Positions 61,293 through 61,380 of a DNA stretch of 61,380 nt are shown here, piece after piece (positions within the stretch are counted from its first letter, which is position 1; each line of letters starts with the position of its first letter). The position numbers were made by a program, and so were the translations under genes. The stretch lies in the NCBI GenBank assembly GCA_937896895.1, contig CALBNV010000063.1, forward strand, positions 1 through 61,380, in the 5' to 3' direction. The notes under the pieces were generated by a model, which searched no databases, was not told where the DNA came from, and was given only the letters and a program-made list of their open reading frames with translations. Source of the DNA: an uncultured Bacteroidales bacterium. GTDB lineage: Bacteria; Bacteroidota; Bacteroidia; Bacteroidales; F082.

Positions 61293-61380
61293 GCTCTTAA
61301 CTCCACTCTCCACTCTCAACACTCCAAACTCTTTTAACTTTACTCTTTACTCTTTTAACTGAAAAAACTCCACTCTCAAC
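61293..61380 (-). repeat. second CTCCACTCTCAACACTCC / ACTCTTTTAACTTT array at the right edge
   Basis: AAACTCTTTTAACTTTACTC then TTTACTCTTTTAAC recurs from the array at 60980 almost unchanged, and the window ends inside CTCCACTCTCAAC. The array continues past the edge. No gene is visible in 60963-61380. Confidence 0.8.

Overview
The window reads as a chromosome segment of a Bacteroidota bacterium, most likely a Bacteroidales that carries a type IX secretion system (T9SS). The evidence is a TAnnTTTG -7 box before many genes, a SusC/TonB-type receptor, several proteins ending in T9SS type A sorting domains, gingipain-type C25 proteases, and housekeeping gene types common in that phylum. No rRNA, tRNA or CRISPR array was seen. 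The RNase P RNA gene is present, and gyrB and dnaA are both in the window, so this is core chromosome with accessory patches.

Layout, left to right. A cut-off AAA-ATPase start (minus) is followed by a five-gene tripartite ABC efflux operon on the minus strand (555-6425), with a small gene broken by a stop codon at its downstream end. The relic of an IS4-family insertion sequence lies just upstream of the operon promoter (6555-7122). A plus-strand run (7284-16398) encodes a TonB-dependent receptor, oligopeptidase B, two GH13 alpha-glucan enzymes and a serine/arginine-tailed secreted protein. An outer membrane barrel gene follows, then a minus-strand group (FKBP-type SlyD, a VWA membrane protein, FabG), then plus-strand GT9, Sua5/YrdC and an S41 protease. 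From 24244 to 34095 lie four consecutive T9SS cargo genes. Two of them are tandem gingipain-like proteases, one resembling lysine gingipain and one resembling arginine gingipain in the residues that set specificity. After that come a beta-CASP nuclease, gyrB, a TPR/outer-membrane pair, rnpB, an NhaD antiporter, a small HTH gene, prmC, a YigZ protein, dnaA, an RsmI-like methylase, a POT peptide transporter, valS, rsfS-ftsH-LUD, birA, an SRPBCC protein, pyrE, a NUDIX hydrolase and a lipoprotein.

A possible functional thread is peptide use. Secreted Lys- and Arg-specific proteases would release peptides ending in Lys/Arg; the TonB receptor could bring substrates across the outer membrane; the POT carrier could move di/tripeptides across the inner membrane; and oligopeptidase B, which cuts after basic residues, could finish them. 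This is inference from gene content; only the receptor and oligopeptidase B are adjacent.

The most unusual non-coding signals are three. (1) A block of about 71 bp running from the -7 promoter box into the 5' leader is shared by the efflux operon and the last lipoprotein gene, with identical internal spacing. (2) A family of imperfect 6-9 bp tandem repeats is found mostly right after stop codons, with the G-rich strand always on the coding strand. (3) A relative of that repeat lies in frame inside birA, where it encodes (Ser-Asn-Ser)x5 directly before the conserved KWPND motif.
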